In this document: one piece after another, positions 13,187 through 19,794 of the stretch
Position numbering within the stretch: position 1 is the stretch's first letter
Layout of the letters: the number at the start of each line of letters is the position of its first letter
Virus record (IMG/VR): IMGVR_UViG_3300029309_000149
Location: 1 to 34,318 of that record
From: a virus
Length of the DNA stretch: 34,318 bases
Direction: 5' to 3' (one strand)
Position numbers and translations under genes: made by a program
Notes under the pieces: model-generated
Seen by the model: only the letters and a program-made list of their open reading frames with translations
The model's database searches: none
What the model was told of the DNA's origin: nothing

Positions 13187-15061
13187 TTACCTCCCAAATA
13201 AACCTAAGTTTTGACTGCTCACCATTTTATTTAATGCTATAGATGAGGCCTCTGTCATTGATGTATGTGCATTTACATTATCACTTAAAACAATATTTGT
13301 ATATATTTCATAGGGTTCATAAAAGGCTGCGTCTGGAATACTTATTGCAGAATAATTATCCCAACCTTGTTTGTAATTCATCAAAGCGATTAAACTAGAT
13401 TGTCCTTGCACATCATACTCACCACTTTCGTTTTGGTTTTCTTCTATTTCTTCTTGCAAACTTTCCATGTTACTTTGGATTACACTAGCAACAACTTGAT
13501 CTGCCTCTGATGATGTCATGACATCACTTGTAATTGATGTAATTTCATTGGTAATACTATCAGTCGTTACAGTCTGAACTTGTACGATAGCAACTCCCAT
13601 TGCGTCATTACCAATAGGATTGACTTCAATGGTTTGGACAGACTGCAAAGCATTTTGTGTTTGTGTTTGCTCGGCAGCGATTTGATTACTTATGCCAGAT
13701 TGCGAAAAATCACTAGAACCAGATACAGTGTTGTTTTGTGATTGTGATGAACTATTAGACTGGCTTATTATAGAAGATGTTAAATTACTTATATAATTAT
13801 TAGTCGATACAACATTTCTACGAACATTGTTTTGTCTTTCTTCTGGCTCGTTTATTTCTTCTATTTCATCTAATTGTTCTTCAATAACTTCTTCATACAC
13901 TTCTTCTAAAACCATTTCTTCAAGTTCTTCTTCTAATTCTTCATATATTTCTTCAGGCATTTCCTCTAACTCTAAAACTTCTGCGATCTCAATATAATTA
14001 TCTTCTGGATATATGTCTGGTAATAAATCTAATGTTGGTAAATCAAGTATATCTAATGGCGTTTCAGTTTCATCACCAATGATGTCAATGACATCAACAT
14101 AATCAGTTTCAATAAAAATATTGTTTTCAATTTCTAATTCTTCTTCTATGTCAAATGATATATAATCTTCATCTATATCAATAATATAAATATCTGTTTC
14201 TAAGCCTTCACCTGTTTCATAGTTTATTGTGTCAAAGCCTAAATATATATCATCATCAATGTCGTCAAAGGCAGAATACCCATAATCCTCTGTATCATTG
14301 CCTAATAAATTATCTATAAAATCTAATATATCATCTTCTTCACTATCAGAACCTAAGTTATATACATCACATAAGGCACTAAAATTAGAATTTGTTAAAC
14401 ATTCTGTGGATAAGTTAGAGTAAGACTCATCAATATCTGTGGATAAAGACCATTCATCTGTTCTATTATAAGTTTTTGTATTGTTATCTTCGTATCGTAA
14501 AAAAGTTATAGCTTCGTTACTACCTTGTAAACCTATAGTAATATCGTGATTTGCAACATTAATTTTTTTATAACGAAATTCTATTATGTTTGTACTTTCA
14601 TATAGTATAGCTTCAAAAGAACTTAAATTATTGTTTCTATATTCATTAACATTATACCAACCTGCAACCCAATATTTTGAGCCAGAGCTACCAAATGTCT
14701 GAACGTAGGGCGAACCATTATTATTATTTTTATCAATAAAATCAGACCATAACGGAAATATAGTGTTGTCGTACCCAGAAGCAGGTATAACTTCTGATAA
14801 GTAATTTCTTCTACCAGTAATATTAAAATTTTGATTAAATGTTACAAAACCATTCATTGCAACTCTAGCTTGATTATATGTGTTGCCATAATATGTAAAA
14901 TCAAAACCTAAATTTTGGGAAGATGAAACAACATCATCACCAAGATTAAGAGCTGTACCAGTTTGTGATATATCAATAATAGTATCTGTGCCAACAGTAA
15001 AAGTAGGGTCAGAAGCATTAACTGAATAACTAAATAGTAATAAAAATATTAATCTAAACAC
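13187..15061 (-). CDS. Exported acidic protein with beta-sandwich (NIDO-like) head (624 aa)
   Basis: Starts with GTG at 15061, overlapping the 305-aa gene by 13 bases, without a clear ribosome site. Residues 1-16 (FRLIFLLLFSYSVNA) are a signal peptide with Ala-x-Ala-like cleavage before SDP. Residues 17-200 look like a NIDO-type beta-sandwich: MNGFVTFN, IFPLWSDF, WVAGWYNV, SFEAILYESTNIIEFRYKK, ITIGLQG. Residues about 238-405 are extremely acidic (Asp/Glu/Ile/Tyr), then Ser/Gln/Asn-rich, then a folded C-terminus. Acidic tracts and this fold are seen in adhesin-like, Ca-binding extracellular proteins. It carries two perfect DnaA boxes in its coding sequence. An envelope or surface role is inferred; the exact function is unknown. 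Confidence 0.72.
   Translation of the reverse strand: MFRLIFLLLFSYSVNASDPTFTVGTDTIIDISQTGTALNLGDDVVSSSQNLGFDFTYYGNTYNQARVAMNGFVTFNQNFNITGRRNYLSEVIPASGYDNTIFPLWSDFIDKNNNNGSPYVQTFGSSGSKYWVAGWYNVNEYRNNNLSSFEAILYESTNIIEFRYKKINVANHDITIGLQGSNEAITFLRYEDNNTKTYNRTDEWSLSTDIDESYSNLSTECLTNSNFSALCDVYNLGSDSEEDDILDFIDNLLGNDTEDYGYSAFDDIDDDIYLGFDTINYETGEGLETDIYIIDIDEDYISFDIEEELEIENNIFIETDYVDVIDIIGDETETPLDILDLPTLDLLPDIYPEDNYIEIAEVLELEEMPEEIYEELEEELEEMVLEEVYEEVIEEQLDEIEEINEPEERQNNVRRNVVSTNNYISNLTSSIISQSNSSSQSQNNTVSGSSDFSQSGISNQIAAEQTQTQNALQSVQTIEVNPIGNDAMGVAIVQVQTVTTDSITNEITSITSDVMTSSEADQVVASVIQSNMESLQEEIEENQNESGEYDVQGQSSLIALMNYKQGWDNYSAISIPDAAFYEPYEIYTNIVLSDNVNAHTSMTEASSIALNKMVSSQNLGLFGR
14405..14446 (-). promoter_or_regulatory. 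Pair of perfect DnaA boxes, candidate replication origin
   Basis: TTATCCACA on the minus strand occurs at 14446-14438 and again at 14413-14405. Their starts are 33 bases apart, three helical turns, so both face the same side of the helix; both continue with GA, an 11-base match. They lie in frame inside the 624-aa gene and both encode Leu-Ser-Thr. This is the E. coli R1 box sequence. The phage has a DnaA domain-IV protein and no recognised polymerase. Flanking sequence is AT-rich, but no clear 13-mer unwinding repeats are seen. Confidence 0.55.
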
Positions 15062-15966
15062 AACTTATGACTTTTATATTTACGACAAAAATCTTTTTTC
15101 TTATATGCTTTTACATCTAAATTTTTGTATTCTTTTTTTATATCTTCCCAATCAGGTCTGTCCTGTGGATTTTGTTCCCAACCAATACGAGCTTCTTCAC
15201 CAATTAAACCTTTATATGGGCAGTAGCTGCCAGCTTGTTCCATTGCTAGAAAAACTCTTTTATCCTGACAGAGCAATGATACTGATGCAACTTGTAAACC
15301 ATTGGCAGCCAATTCACGACTTAATAATACTCTTTGACAATTTTCATCAACAACACTTGAACCTCTTGCTACACCAAATAAATTTGTTTGAATACTTGCA
15401 GAACTACCTGAAACGCACACTAACTGGCTATATGAATTTATTGATGGTGCAATTGCTGAACTAACTTGTCCTTTAATACGTTGTGTAACTACCTGACGAG
15501 AATTGCTGTTGCTGTTGTTTTGGTTAAAATTTTTATTTTCGTTGACTGAAGAATTAATATTTTCGTTTTTTGTTTCAACACTAGATACAGAATTGCTAAC
15601 GCTATTATTATTATTAGTATTGACCGAGGTATTTGTTTGATTAACTATTGAATTAACAGACTGGTCTATATTTGATGTAACAGTGCTGACTGACGTGTTG
15701 TTATTGGTATTAGTGCTAACAGATGTGTTATTATTTGTATTCGTTGATGTTGATGTATTCGTTGACGTTTGATTTATGGTCGTGTTGTTTGTGTTAGTGT
15801 TGTTTGAAACGTTTGTATTTTGATTATAATTAGTGTTTGTTGAGTTTACTGTAGATTGGGTCGTTGTTTGATTTGTTATGTTCTGATCTTCAGCAAAGGC
15901 TAATCCTATGACACCAAATATTGCCAAGCCCACTATTGTATATGCTCTCAAGGTTTCTTTTAACAT
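15049..15966 (-). CDS. Exported Asn/Thr-rich protein with six-Cys C-terminal domain (305 aa)
   Basis: Residues 1-25 form a signal peptide with a hydrophobic core and cleavage after AFA. Residues 27-157 are a low-complexity Asn/Thr/Ser stretch with short repeats such as NTNNNTSVST (about 76-95). Residues 158-305 look folded and carry Cys184, 210, 233, 249, 294 and 303, an even number that could form disulfides in the periplasm, with the core REL...LQVASVSLLCQDKRVFLAMEQAGSYCP. The gene opens the leftward exported block and overlaps the 624-aa gene. No known family is assigned; secretion is well supported. Confidence 0.72.
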   Translation of the reverse strand: MLKETLRAYTIVGLAIFGVIGLAFAEDQNITNQTTTQSTVNSTNTNYNQNTNVSNNTNTNNTTINQTSTNTSTSTNTNNNTSVSTNTNNNTSVSTVTSNIDQSVNSIVNQTNTSVNTNNNNSVSNSVSSVETKNENINSSVNENKNFNQNNSNSNSRQVVTQRIKGQVSSAIAPSINSYSQLVCVSGSSASIQTNLFGVARGSSVVDENCQRVLLSRELAANGLQVASVSLLCQDKRVFLAMEQAGSYCPYKGLIGEEARIGWEQNPQDRPDWEDIKKEYKNLDVKAYKKKDFCRKYKSHKLCLD

Positions 15967-16012
15967 GACGTGATTTTTAATGATTTTAAAACCTAAAGCA
16001 AGATATTTAGAG

Positions 16013-16030
16013 GGGGATAAAGTTATCCCC
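16013..16030. promoter_or_regulatory. 18-bp dyad, candidate operator
   Basis: GGGGATAA (16013-16020) and TTATCCCC (16023-16030) are perfect inverted repeats with a two-base centre. The dyad sits between the divergent start sites of the exported and early blocks, 12 bases upstream of the rightward -35 box. An XRE-type regulator is coded 270 bases downstream and may bind it. Confidence 0.55.
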
Positions 16031-16042
16031 TAATGATATTGT

Positions 16043-16071
16043 TTGACATTTTTTAAGAACAGAATTATCTT
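16043..16071 (+). promoter_or_regulatory. Sigma70 promoter for the rightward early block
   Basis: Perfect TTGACA (16043-16048), a 17-base spacer and TATCTT (16066-16071). Transcription would begin near 16078, about 20 bases before the ATG at 16098. It reads the gene run 16098-17329 and perhaps on to 18539. The 18-bp dyad just upstream may control it. Confidence 0.75.
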
Positions 16072-16097
16072 AAAAAGAAATTATTAATGAGGAAAAA

Positions 16098-16295
16098 ATG
16101 AAAAAAACACAAACAAAAAAGGTTAGCAAGAAAAGAACCAGAGCAAAGGATAATAAAGGTAGATTTGTTCCTGACGATAAATCTACTCCATATAATGAAG
16201 CCTATGGTGAAAAACCTGCACCAAAAAATAATATATTTGGCATTATTCTTGCCGTTTTATTAATTGCAGCAGTTTTATTTTTAGGGGTTAATTAA
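16098..16295 (+). CDS. Small basic protein with C-terminal TM anchor (65 aa)
   Basis: GAGG precedes the ATG. The first 22 residues are mostly Lys, Arg and Thr; residues 18-40 contain DNKGRFVPDDKSTPYNEAY; residues 45-63 (NIFGIILAVLLIAAVLFLG) form one TM. This is a tail-anchored layout with the basic part in the cytoplasm. First gene after the strong early promoter, so made early and probably abundant. It may attach phage or host factors to the membrane. Family not named. Confidence 0.7.
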   Translation: MKKTQTKKVSKKRTRAKDNKGRFVPDDKSTPYNEAYGEKPAPKNNIFGIILAVLLIAAVLFLGVN

Positions 16296-16492
16296 TGAAT
16301 ATTATTTCTGAAAAATTAGAAAAAAAAGAAATGACACCAAAGACCTTAGCTGAAGCAATAGGTGAAAAACATATCAATAATATTTATAGAATTATTGCAG
16401 GTAAACAAATACCCAGACAAGACAAAATGGAAAAAATTTGTAAATTATTAGATCTAGAGCCAAATGATTTTTACCCATTTATGAGGCAATAG
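16295..16492 (+). CDS. XRE-family HTH regulator (65 aa)
   Basis: Starts in the stop of the preceding gene (TAATG). The pattern TPKTLAEAIGEKHINNIYRIIAGKQIPRQDKMEKICKLLDLEPNDFY is a full HTH_3/XRE domain: helix 2 at TLAEAIG, recognition helix around INNIYRIIAG, and the final helices with LLDLEP. At 65 aa it is a bare Cro-like domain. It may control the divergent promoters near 16013-16071. Nothing else suggests lysogeny. Confidence 0.8.
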   Translation: MNIISEKLEKKEMTPKTLAEAIGEKHINNIYRIIAGKQIPRQDKMEKICKLLDLEPNDFYPFMRQ

Positions 16493-16493
16493 T

Positions 16494-16943
16494 ATGAATG
16501 GACGTATCTACGAAGATAAAGAAGATTTAGAAAACGAAGAACGTCTCATACAAATAGCTAACTTAAAATGGAATTGTGCAAGTAAAAAGGAGTCTATGGC
16601 CAATATTATAGACTACAGTATGTGGAGGAATGGTGTTTTACTAGGTTGGGTAGAAATTAGAGTAAGAAATGCAAAATCTACTGATTACCCAACTATCATT
16701 TGCAGCTTAAACAAAGCAGAAACTTGCATAAGACGAAGAAAAAATTTTGGTAAACCTGTCATTTTTCTTGTTAAATGGAAAGGTGATAACAAAATAGGTT
16801 GGATTGATTTTAAAGATGTTGACTACAAAGATGAAAAGACATTATGGTATCAACCTATAAATTATCGAAATGATAAAAGGGATATTGGAACAGTAGTACA
16901 GATACCAATTAATAAATTTCACTGGATTGAAGATGCTTTATAA
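16494..16943 (+). CDS. PD-(D/E)XK-like protein, possibly inactive (149 aa)
   Basis: The sequence resembles restriction-endonuclease-fold proteins: Asp40 (IIDYSMWRNG), the strand LGWVEIRVRN with Glu54-x-Arg56, a helix with SLNKAETC (Lys74), and KPVIFLVKWKGDNKIGWIDF. Active members usually have Glu-x-Lys; here Arg replaces Lys, so catalysis may be lost or altered. It may bind or block DNA. It stops where the next gene starts (TAATG at 16941-16945). The fold call is tentative. Confidence 0.45.
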   Translation: MNGRIYEDKEDLENEERLIQIANLKWNCASKKESMANIIDYSMWRNGVLLGWVEIRVRNAKSTDYPTIICSLNKAETCIRRRKNFGKPVIFLVKWKGDNKIGWIDFKDVDYKDEKTLWYQPINYRNDKRDIGTVVQIPINKFHWIEDAL

Positions 16944-17329
16944 TGGATAAAAACAAAGAATTACCATTTTATAACGTACCAACTGCTGAGATGGTGAACA
17001 TACAGCATGACGTTGGTGTTGTTGTAGCAAAAGATCTTTATATATTATTTTTAGAGCTATGGCGTAGAAATTGCGAACCTATTGAGGTCAATCTTGCTAA
17101 GAAAAAACTAAAAATTAACGTAAAAAATTTACAAAAAACATCAGAAAATTACAATTTTTATGTAAGTTTTGAACAAAAAAACGATAAATTTTACATAAAA
17201 AGTGAATTTATTTTACAATTTTATGAAAAAGGATTGCGAAAAAAGCAGACAAGAGACACATGGAACGAAAAGAAGAAAATGCAGAGAAAACAATCATTTA
17301 TTAACAAATATGACGATAAATTTAAATAG
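16943..17329 (+). CDS. Hypothetical early protein (128 aa)
   Basis: Coupled to the gene before it by one-base overlap. The N-terminal half is mixed, with AKDLYILFLELWRRN, and the C-terminal 35 residues are highly basic (RKKQTRDTWNEKKKMQRKQ). No TM. It could be a small DNA- or RNA-binding protein made early; no family recognised. It ends the tightly linked run; a 113-base AT-rich gap without a clear promoter follows. Confidence 0.62.
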   Translation: MDKNKELPFYNVPTAEMVNIQHDVGVVVAKDLYILFLELWRRNCEPIEVNLAKKKLKINVKNLQKTSENYNFYVSFEQKNDKFYIKSEFILQFYEKGLRKKQTRDTWNEKKKMQRKQSFINKYDDKFK

Positions 17330-17442
17330 CTAGTTAATAATCATTCTTAACTATGGCGATTTTTTTGGTCTGACTATGTAGTCTCTGTAATTTAATATTA
17401 ACTTAATTTAATTTAATATAAATAAAACACTAAGGAAAAAAA

Positions 17443-18063
17443 ATGAAACAAAAAAAAAGAAAGAAAGATATTTTAGAACAAGGAATAAAAGACACAAAAG
17501 AATTATTTGATAATTTACCAAAGGCTACTACTGCTGAGACAAAAAGATTAATAATTGAAGAATGTTTTTTAGATAGAGTAATTGATAATTATGGTAAACG
17601 TACGTGGAAAATTGACGATAAAAAATCCTATGTCGAATTTTCTATTGATTGCATAATAAAAAACTTACCAATTACACTGCAAAATCCAACCGAAAAAGAA
17701 TTAGTCGATTATTGCAACGATTATTTTCGTTTCTTTATAAATAATTACGAAGGCCAATATATGCCAAATGGCATATTCACATTTAAATCTATGCAGCTAG
17801 CCTATAATCAAACATTAAAAACTAATCCAAATTGTTTAAAAAGTTTAACATTTAAAGGTGTTAATAGTCATATAAAAATAACTGATAAAGAGATTAATTT
17901 ATTAAAAAAATATTTACCATCAGAAACAGAGCAAAAAGAAATAATCCATACTTTGTTTTATATTGCCTCTAACAATGGTAAAAAAATATTTGGCTTAGGT
18001 AGAAAAGATTATATATTTAATCAAATAAAAAACATAACTGGTTTAAAATTTGAGAGTAATTGA
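17443..18063 (+). CDS. Hypothetical early protein (206 aa)
   Basis: AAGGAA precedes the ATG. Lys-rich N-terminus (KQKKRKKDILEQ), then mixed helical sequence with no TM or catalytic motif that I recognise. Its stop overlaps the next start (TGATG at 18061-18065), so the two form a pair. A helical replication or host-takeover protein is possible, not shown. Confidence 0.62.
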   Translation: MKQKKRKKDILEQGIKDTKELFDNLPKATTAETKRLIIEECFLDRVIDNYGKRTWKIDDKKSYVEFSIDCIIKNLPITLQNPTEKELVDYCNDYFRFFINNYEGQYMPNGIFTFKSMQLAYNQTLKTNPNCLKSLTFKGVNSHIKITDKEINLLKKYLPSETEQKEIIHTLFYIASNNGKKIFGLGRKDYIFNQIKNITGLKFESN

Positions 18064-18539
18064 TGAGCGATATTATACCAACGAAAGAGACGTTAAAAAA
18101 AAATAATTATCAATATCAGGAAACAGCCAAAGCAGGTGTATTTGTATTAAGAAATGTTCATTCTGATTTATTAGAACGATATTTTTATAGGAAAAATATA
18201 TCCAGCGAACAATACTCAGCAGGTAAAAATTATGTTCAGAATTATGTATTAGGTCATTCACACCCATCAATTATATCCAGTGCATATCAAGAGCGATCTA
18301 GAACTGGTGCAAACATAGTTATAAATGATATTATTTTAACAAATAAAAAAAAATATGAAACAGCAAGGATAAATATTCCATATAAATTAGTTAAATTTTT
18401 TGAATATGCTGTACTAGACGATATGCCATTAAAAGATGCTAATAAAAAAACTTTACGATTAAAAAATAAAAAAGAGCCTTTTGAAAAATTTAAAGAAATA
18501 TTAGATATATTAGCCTATCATTACGGATTTATACGATAA
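18063..18539 (+). CDS. DUF6456-like protein (158 aa)
   Basis: ATG 18063 is chosen over a TTG at 18060. It reads RYFYRKNISSEQYSAGKNYV near 40-58 and ends with a LRLKN...FKEILDILAYHYGF pattern. The RRK.I...QY.AG and L..LA.HYG blocks recall DUF6456, found in alphaproteobacterial regulators and phages next to HTH domains. No HTH is seen here. Its stop is one base from the stop of the convergent block (18541), with no terminator between. Confidence 0.55.
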   Translation: MSDIIPTKETLKKNNYQYQETAKAGVFVLRNVHSDLLERYFYRKNISSEQYSAGKNYVQNYVLGHSHPSIISSAYQERSRTGANIVINDIILTNKKKYETARINIPYKLVKFFEYAVLDDMPLKDANKKTLRLKNKKEPFEKFKEILDILAYHYGFIR

Positions 18540-18540
18540 A

Positions 18541-18705
18541 TTAACTTTGATATTCTTTTAAACCACCATTAAATTTTACGTCATAATCAACAATGCCATC
18601 AATATTATTGATAAAACTTTCTTCAATTAAATTACATGCCTCTTGGTAATTATCAGCTGTAATAATCTTTTCATAAGTAATAGTCATTTTTATTTTAAAT
18701 TCCAT
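18541..18705 (-). CDS. Hypothetical small protein (54 aa)
   Basis: GGAG nine bases before ATG 18705 decides the start over upstream Mets. It begins MEFKIKMTITYEKIITADNYQEAC, a beta strand, helix and strand pattern like a tiny ferredoxin-like domain. Last gene of the leftward micro-gene block. Function unknown. Confidence 0.6.
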   Translation of the reverse strand: MEFKIKMTITYEKIITADNYQEACNLIEESFINNIDGIVDYDVKFNGGLKEYQS

Positions 18706-18709
18706 TTTT

Positions 18710-18856
18710 TTATTCTCCATTAATTTCATTTTGACGGCTATCAGGCTGTTCATCTGCTAAAGAATTACACTTATTGCATTTTAATTCTTTCTTACTGTGA
18801 ATATAATCTGTTAAACATTCACAATCCCAATAATTTTTATTTAAGACAATATCCAT
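18710..18856 (-). CDS. Zinc-ribbon micro-protein (48 aa)
   Basis: GGAG seven bases before the ATG. Contains NYWDCECLTDYIHSKKELKC and CNKCN: Cys12, Cys14, Cys27 and Cys30 can hold one zinc ion. It ends with EQPDSRQNEINGE. The WDCEC...C..C...PDSR pattern recurs in marine phages as I recall. Such single-knuckle proteins often bind nucleic acid or host proteins. Four bases separate its stop from the next start. Too short for many gene finders. Confidence 0.68.
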   Translation of the reverse strand: MDIVLNKNYWDCECLTDYIHSKKELKCNKCNSLADEQPDSRQNEINGE

Positions 18857-18896
18857 TATTCTGCTCCATTTTTTATAATTCTAACTCACTATATCC

Positions 18897-18927
18897 AAAG
18901 CCTATAAAATATGTCTGTATAGGCTTT
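18897..18927. repeat. Perfect 10-bp inverted repeat (RNA hairpin)
   Basis: AAAGCCTATA (18897-18906) and TATAGGCTTT (18918-18927) pair perfectly around an 11-base loop. There is no long U-run on either strand, so it is not a standard terminator. On the leftward transcript it lies between the tiny membrane peptides and the zinc-ribbon gene, where it could act in mRNA processing or protect the upstream message. Confidence 0.65.
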
Positions 18928-18948
18928 AAAATCGTTTTAAAAGGGTAT

Positions 18949-19020
18949 CTATATAACATAGACAAGTATAAATAGGCTTGTTAATAGAAATACCAATTCT
19001 ACAATCTGTAATTTAGTCAT
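18949..19020 (-). CDS. Micro-membrane peptide B (23 aa)
   Basis: GGAG eight bases before the ATG. The whole product (MTKLQIVELVFLLTSLFILV plus three more residues) is one hydrophobic helix. The ribosome site overlaps the end of peptide A. Comparable small phage peptides act as toxins, holin modulators or exclusion factors. Expression is inferred from the ribosome site and its tandem partner. Confidence 0.5.
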   Translation of the reverse strand: MTKLQIVELVFLLTSLFILVYVI

Positions 19021-19023
19021 TTT

Positions 19024-19101
19024 TTACACTCCTATAAATTGAAAATATAAATAAATTGAAAATAGTACGATAAATAAATATTGGTAATCTTGTCTGGTCA
19101 T
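19024..19101 (-). CDS. Micro-membrane peptide A (25 aa)
   Basis: GAGG five bases before the ATG, close to the stop of the 122-aa gene. The product starts MTRQDYQYLFIVLFSIYLYF, one aromatic-rich TM helix, and ends three bases before peptide B. Two tandem single-TM micro-proteins, each with a ribosome site, are unlikely to arise by chance. Function unknown. Confidence 0.5.
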   Translation of the reverse strand: MTRQDYQYLFIVLFSIYLYFQFIGV

Positions 19102-19112
19102 TTAATCCTCTT

Positions 19113-19481
19113 TTAATAATCATACATAGTTTCAAGCATAAATCTCATATCATCTTCTTTATTTTTAAGGCAAGAGTTACGAGCATTGGTATTAGGAAAA
19201 TTAAGTTTAATATTTTTAATATCCCAACCTGATGAACAATACATACAATAAATACCTTTATCTAAAGTAAGGACAACTTGACCATAATTATCTTCCATGA
19301 TGTTAACACCTTCCATGTTTTCAATTTCGGTGTCATTTAAATTATTGGTTGCTTTAATCATCTCTTCATTTTGATTACCACAATTACTGCATTTCCAAGA
19401 ATGATGAAATCCACACAATCTGTTCCAACAATCACCTTGTTCAGATCCCGTATAAACGCCATCTAAAGTTATATTTTTCAT
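19113..19481 (-). CDS. Zinc-binding protein (122 aa)
   Basis: Contains WKCSNCGNQ (Cys31, Cys34) and YCMYCSSGW (Cys79, Cys82), a split CxxC...CxxC zinc ribbon with a 44-residue insert; Cys18, Cys23, His26 and His27 nearby may add to the site. The C-terminus is charged. It starts two bases after the 62-aa gene. No catalytic motif; a small regulator or adaptor is possible. Confidence 0.65.
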   Translation of the reverse strand: MKNITLDGVYTGSEQGDCWNRLCGFHHSWKCSNCGNQNEEMIKATNNLNDTEIENMEGVNIMEDNYGQVVLTLDKGIYCMYCSSGWDIKNIKLNFPNTNARNSCLKNKEDDMRFMLETMYDY

Positions 19482-19483
19482 TT

Positions 19484-19672
19484 TTAATCTTCTTTTATTT
19501 TTTTAATCTTCTTATCAATAGAATTTATTACTTTAATTATTTGTTTTGTATTTCTATTTAAAACATCAGGCATATACTCATTTATAATATAACTATCCTG
19601 TGTGTTTAAATCGTAACAAAATTCTAATAATTCAAATTCTTTTTGGGTGAGATTTAATTTTATTTTAGCCAT
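19484..19672 (-). CDS. Hypothetical helical protein (62 aa)
   Basis: AGGAGG five bases before the ATG is one of the best ribosome sites in the window, so this first gene of the block should be well made. The protein is helical and charged (NLTQKEFELLEFCYDLN, then NSIDKKIKKIKED). No domain is recognised. Confidence 0.65.
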   Translation of the reverse strand: MAKIKLNLTQKEFELLEFCYDLNTQDSYIINEYMPDVLNRNTKQIIKVINSIDKKIKKIKED

Positions 19673-19704
19673 TTAATCCTCCTTATTTTGTTAGTTATAT
19701 ATAT

Positions 19705-19733
19705 TTATTATCATTTAAAGAAAGTAATTGCAA
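19705..19733 (-). promoter_or_regulatory. Possible promoter for the leftward micro-gene block
   Basis: On the minus strand TTGCAA (19733-19728), 17 bases, then TAATAA (19710-19705). Four of six matches in each box. It is the best candidate ahead of the 62-aa gene but is not strong. Confidence 0.35.
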
Positions 19734-19765
19734 GTAAAAAATATCAAAAAAAGAAAAAAAAATAC

Positions 19766-19794
19766 TTTACATATATATAATATTATCTTATAAA
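19766..19794 (+). promoter_or_regulatory. Sigma70 promoter for 19835-20101
   Basis: TTTACA (19766-19771), a 17-base spacer and TATAAA (19789-19794), each one base from consensus. Transcription would start near 19801. A 23-bp dyad covers the -10 box and start point. Confidence 0.65.

Noticed and set aside
16295-16492. XRE protein as evidence for a temperate phage
   Set aside because: No integrase, attachment site or partitioning genes are seen; a Cro-like regulator alone does not show lysogeny.
17330-17442. AT-rich gap with a GACTA/TAGTC repeat as promoter or operator
   Set aside because: No pair of hexamers at proper spacing and the repeat arms are only five bases.
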